Positions 6,125 through 8,527 of a DNA stretch of 8,527 nt are shown here, piece after piece (positions within the stretch are counted from its first letter, which is position 1; each line of letters starts with the position of its first letter). Location: assembly GCA_947253135.1 (NCBI GenBank), contig CAMXYS010000066.1, positions 1-8,527 on the forward strand, in the 5' to 3' direction. Made by a program: the position numbers and the translations under genes. A model generated the notes under the pieces. The model was not told where the DNA came from, searched no databases, and saw only the letters and a program-made list of their open reading frames with translations. The DNA comes from an uncultured Clostridia bacterium. GTDB lineage: Bacteria; Bacillota; Clostridia; Saccharofermentanales; Fastidiosipilaceae.

Positions 6125-8418
6125 CCGTTAATGGTTTTTAATTCCGCCACCATATTTAATCGTCCGATTTTTCTTCTTTGCCATAATTGGACGAGGCAGA
6201 AGATGCCCAGGTCAATTAAAAGCAGGTAGAGATAGTGGACCGGTGCGATCCTAGCTTCCAAATAAACATCTAATTTAGCCGTGCCGGCTGTCACAATGGC
6301 CTTGAGCAGGTAGATAAACAAGGGGAGGCTGACCAGGTAAAAGAACAGTATGGAGATGGCAACAGTTGATAAATAAAAGGCTGACAATTCCCCGTCGCGG
6401 TAACCAAAAATTTTGAGGTAGGCAATGTTTAGCCGGGACTTGTCCAAAATCAACTTGCTGACTGTTGCCACCAAGACCAAGTAAAAGAGCAGGGCAATCA
6501 CCAGCATCCCCTTAAAGACACTGTCAAAACTATTGATAAAGTGTTCCAGGTAATTGCCGACCTGCTCCCGGTCAATGGTGGTAATGACGTTATCAGCGGT
6601 CAAATTCAAGGGCCGGTCGGTCAAGTAGGCGTTAAAGAACCCATCATCCTGGCCTAAAAGCCTATTCAAATGCTGCATGGGCAAGAAGGCCTGGGTACCG
6701 GTGATATCTTCAAAAACACCGGCTACTTTTAGGTCGAAGGCCCTTTTCTTAGTCCTTTGCTCAAAGCTAACCGTGTCGCCTATAACCAGCCGGTAGCGGT
6801 TGGCCATACCCCGAGAAATCATAATTTCCTTGGGTCCCAAAGCATCCAGTTCCCGGGCCCGGTAGCGCGAACCCCGGTCGGGCCCATAGACAGTTATTTT
6901 CTTTTTTTCAGTACCTTCTTTTGCCCCCTTCTTGAGAACAAGGTCCAGCTCGGTGATGAAAGCTCTTTGTTCATCTTGGTAAGCGGGGTCAGGTTGCTTG
7001 ATCAAGCTGGTGTAGTTGTATTTTAAATCCTTTCTAGCGGATTCGCTGTAATTTAAAAACATGGTCTTAGCCGCCAGTCCATACATCAGGAGGATATTGC
7101 CGATAAAAATACCAAACAGGAGGGCTATGATGTTGATCCGGTTATCACCCAAGACCCTCAAACGAAAGGCCGCCTTAAAGGGCAGTTTCTCCAGCTTCCA
7201 GCGTTTCTTTTGTTGCTTTTGTCTTAAGTCTTTGCGTAGGAAACGCAGAGGACCAAGCCTAAAATAGCGGCAGAGAACCAAGGCGTTGAGCAGGATAACT
7301 AAAAGTAAGGGGATCAAGCTGGTAATCAAAAAAGATTTTAAGCTGAAAATAGGGACAAAGGGGGGCAGGCAATAAGATTCATAGTAAAGCTTGGTGTATA
7401 GCTTGTAGCCTTCCAGGTAGGCCAGCCCATTGCCACACAGGCAGGCCAAGGCAATCAGGCCGGTTGGGATTAAACTATAGTGGAAGATAAGATTTTTTCG
7501 GCTATAACCTGAGGCCAATAAGGAGCCGATCACGGGGGATTCGGCTTCGACCAGTGTCCTGGTCTGGATGACGGTCATAAAGGCCAGCGAAATGAAGATC
7601 AAAACTAAAACTGCTAACATCATGGGCACATCGCCGCCCATGTCGTCCATCACAAATTGGATGCAACGGTTGTCATAAAAATGATTGGCCGAAAGGAGGA
7701 TACCCTGTTGGGCAACTTGCTCAATAACAGCTTCAAAACGGTCACGGGCTTCATCTTCAGTCAACTCATCTTGATTGTGATAGCTATATAAAAAGTGTGA
7801 CTTGAGGTCGTCAAATTGCTCAAAGCCGGCAGGGGTCATAAAGCCCAGGCCGAAGTGCTCACTGTCCATAGCCATGTCAGCGGCATTTTTTAGGACGGTA
7901 GAGTAGTCGGGGGTGGAAACAATACCGACCAGTTCTAATGTTCGCCCGGCCAACTTGAGCCTGTCGCCCGGTTTAAGTTGATTGGTGGTGGCCAGGCTTG
8001 AGTTGACAGCCAGCTCATCTTTCCTTTCCGGCAGGCGGCCTTGGTGAAGGATCGCCAAGTTAATGTTTTGGCGATTTTCAAAAATCCGCAAGCTCTTGCT
8101 GTTCGTGCCGTCCCTGCCATCATCGCCGGACAAGCTAAAGGATGCCTCCTTATAAAAATTTTTGTACAAGTTGATTTTCAGGTCACTTTCAAGCTTGTCT
8201 AATTGCTCTTTTTGAAGGGGGTCAGCCATCAGGATTTGACCGTCCTCTACCCGGCCATCTTCTAATTGTTGGTAAAATAACGGCCGGATTGAGTTTTGGC
8301 AGATGAAAAAGGAAGAACAGACGCTAATGGCGACAAAGGCCACTAGAAAGATCGGGAAGTAAGAGCCGGCCCGACCGATTAAGAGGCGGGGAATGCGGCG
8401 ATGGATGGGATTTTTCAT
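6121..8418 (-). CDS. ABC transporter permease, two-domain FtsX/MacB type
   Basis: This is an integral membrane protein of 765 residues. Eight hydrophobic segments fall near residues 20-41, 266-286, 311-334, 361-383, 428-449, 638-659, 679-709 and 726-746. They give two copies of the plan one TM, large extracellular domain (about 45-262 and 450-635), three TMs, typical of duplicated FtsX permeases. The second extracellular domain carries the MacB-type stretch ELDALGPKEIMISRGMANRY, then GDTVSFEQ and AGVFEDITGTQAFLP. The first has the parallel DELAVNSSLATTNQLKPGDR and ELVGIVSTPDY. The basic loop between halves (about 384-420) is cytoplasmic. The ATG at 8418 is preferred over the TTG at 8424 because AGGAGG (8429-8434) is ten bases from the ATG but only four from the TTG. 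It overlaps the ATPase stop as TAATG. Such pairs export lipids, peptides or antimicrobials; the substrate here is unknown. No terminator is visible after its stop. Confidence 0.9.
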   Translation of the reverse strand: MKNPIHRRIPRLLIGRAGSYFPIFLVAFVAISVCSSFFICQNSIRPLFYQQLEDGRVEDGQILMADPLQKEQLDKLESDLKINLYKNFYKEASFSLSGDDGRDGTNSKSLRIFENRQNINLAILHQGRLPERKDELAVNSSLATTNQLKPGDRLKLAGRTLELVGIVSTPDYSTVLKNAADMAMDSEHFGLGFMTPAGFEQFDDLKSHFLYSYHNQDELTEDEARDRFEAVIEQVAQQGILLSANHFYDNRCIQFVMDDMGGDVPMMLAVLVLIFISLAFMTVIQTRTLVEAESPVIGSLLASGYSRKNLIFHYSLIPTGLIALACLCGNGLAYLEGYKLYTKLYYESYCLPPFVPIFSLKSFLITSLIPLLLVILLNALVLCRYFRLGPLRFLRKDLRQKQQKKRWKLEKLPFKAAFRLRVLGDNRINIIALLFGIFIGNILLMYGLAAKTMFLNYSESARKDLKYNYTSLIKQPDPAYQDEQRAFITELDLVLKKGAKEGTEKKKITVYGPDRGSRYRARELDALGPKEIMISRGMANRYRLVIGDTVSFEQRTKKRAFDLKVAGVFEDITGTQAFLPMQHLNRLLGQDDGFFNAYLTDRPLNLTADNVITTIDREQVGNYLEHFINSFDSVFKGMLVIALLFYLVLVATVSKLILDKSRLNIAYLKIFGYRDGELSAFYLSTVAISILFFYLVSLPLFIYLLKAIVTAGTAKLDVYLEARIAPVHYLYLLLIDLGIFCLVQLWQRRKIGRLNMVAELKTING

Positions 8419-8527
8419 TACCAAGTCACCTCCTCTGCCGGTAGCTTGCCCTCATTTTCTGTAAACGTTTTTAGCTGGCCATTGTGGAGTTCGACCACGG
8501 AATCGCACATTTTGGCAATTTGCAGAT
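8418..8527 (-). CDS. ABC transporter ATP-binding protein, C-terminal end only (partial)
   Basis: The last 35 codons of an ATPase gene whose body lies beyond the right edge. The visible LQIAKMCDSVVELHNGQL matches the usual ending of MacB/LolD-type ATPases just after the switch His (THDxxxAxxxDRVIxLxxGxL), followed by a short acidic tail ending in VTW. Its TAA (8420-8418) shares one base with the permease ATG (TAATG), so the two are translationally coupled and form one transporter. The catalytic motifs cannot be checked because they are outside the window. Confidence 0.82.
   Translation of the reverse strand, partial: LQIAKMCDSVVELHNGQLKTFTENEGKLPAEEVTW
8429..8434 (-). promoter_or_regulatory. 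Ribosome binding site of the FtsX-type permease gene
   Basis: A perfect AGGAGG, continuing as GTGA, lies inside the 3' end of the ATPase gene. The spacing to the ATG at 8418 (ten bases) settles the start in favour of ATG over the upstream TTG (four bases). Confidence 0.8.

Noticed and set aside
7935..8123. 62-codon - strand ORF within the FtsX-type permease gene
   Set aside because: An out-of-frame shadow of the permease coding sequence, with no ribosome site.
1..8527. tRNA, rRNA, CRISPR array, insertion sequence or phage genes
   Set aside because: No cloverleaf, regularly spaced repeats, transposase motifs or terminal inverted repeats were seen. The His-triad and Asp/His repeats are coding repeats, not a CRISPR array.

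Overview
The window looks like a chromosomal segment of a Gram-positive bacterium, most likely Bacillota (Firmicutes). It encodes lipoproteins with lipobox signal peptides, strong AGGAGG-type ribosome binding sites, a cluster A-I zinc lipoprotein system with a streptococcal-type histidine triad protein, and mixed ATG/GTG/TTG starts. I cannot name the genus.

Left part (1-4303, + strand): a zinc-uptake operon. In order it holds the 3' part of a ZnuA/AdcA-type substrate-binding protein with an Asp/His-rich loop, a ZnuC-type ATPase, a ZnuB-type permease and a 594-residue lipoprotein with six HxxHxH histidine triads. All three junctions overlap (11, 8 and 14 nt), so the four genes are very probably translated from one message. 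The triad lipoprotein would trap zinc at the surface, ZnuA would receive it, and ZnuB/ZnuC would import it. The promoter and any Zur/AdcR operator lie upstream of the window.

Centre (4304-4978): a strong hairpin with T-runs on both strands (4403-4438) ends the zinc operon and also a convergent - strand gene for a small lipoprotein resembling the YehR/DUF1307 family.

Decayed zone (5052-6124): the - strand carries the scar of a TRAP (dctP-dctQ-dctM type) transporter operon. The start of a DctP-like lipoprotein, frameshifted inside its signal peptide, is joined to the last ~125 residues of a DctM-like permease; everything between is gone. Next comes an AT-rich stretch with small palindromes and no convincing gene. 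After it is a 58-codon + strand ORF (5948-6124) that reads like the C-terminal end of a lost gene.

Right part (6121-8527, - strand): a two-gene ABC transporter of the MacB/FtsX type. The 3' tail of the ATPase gene overlaps by one base (TAATG) a 765-residue permease with two TM-extracellular-3TM repeats. Its substrate cannot be read from the sequence.
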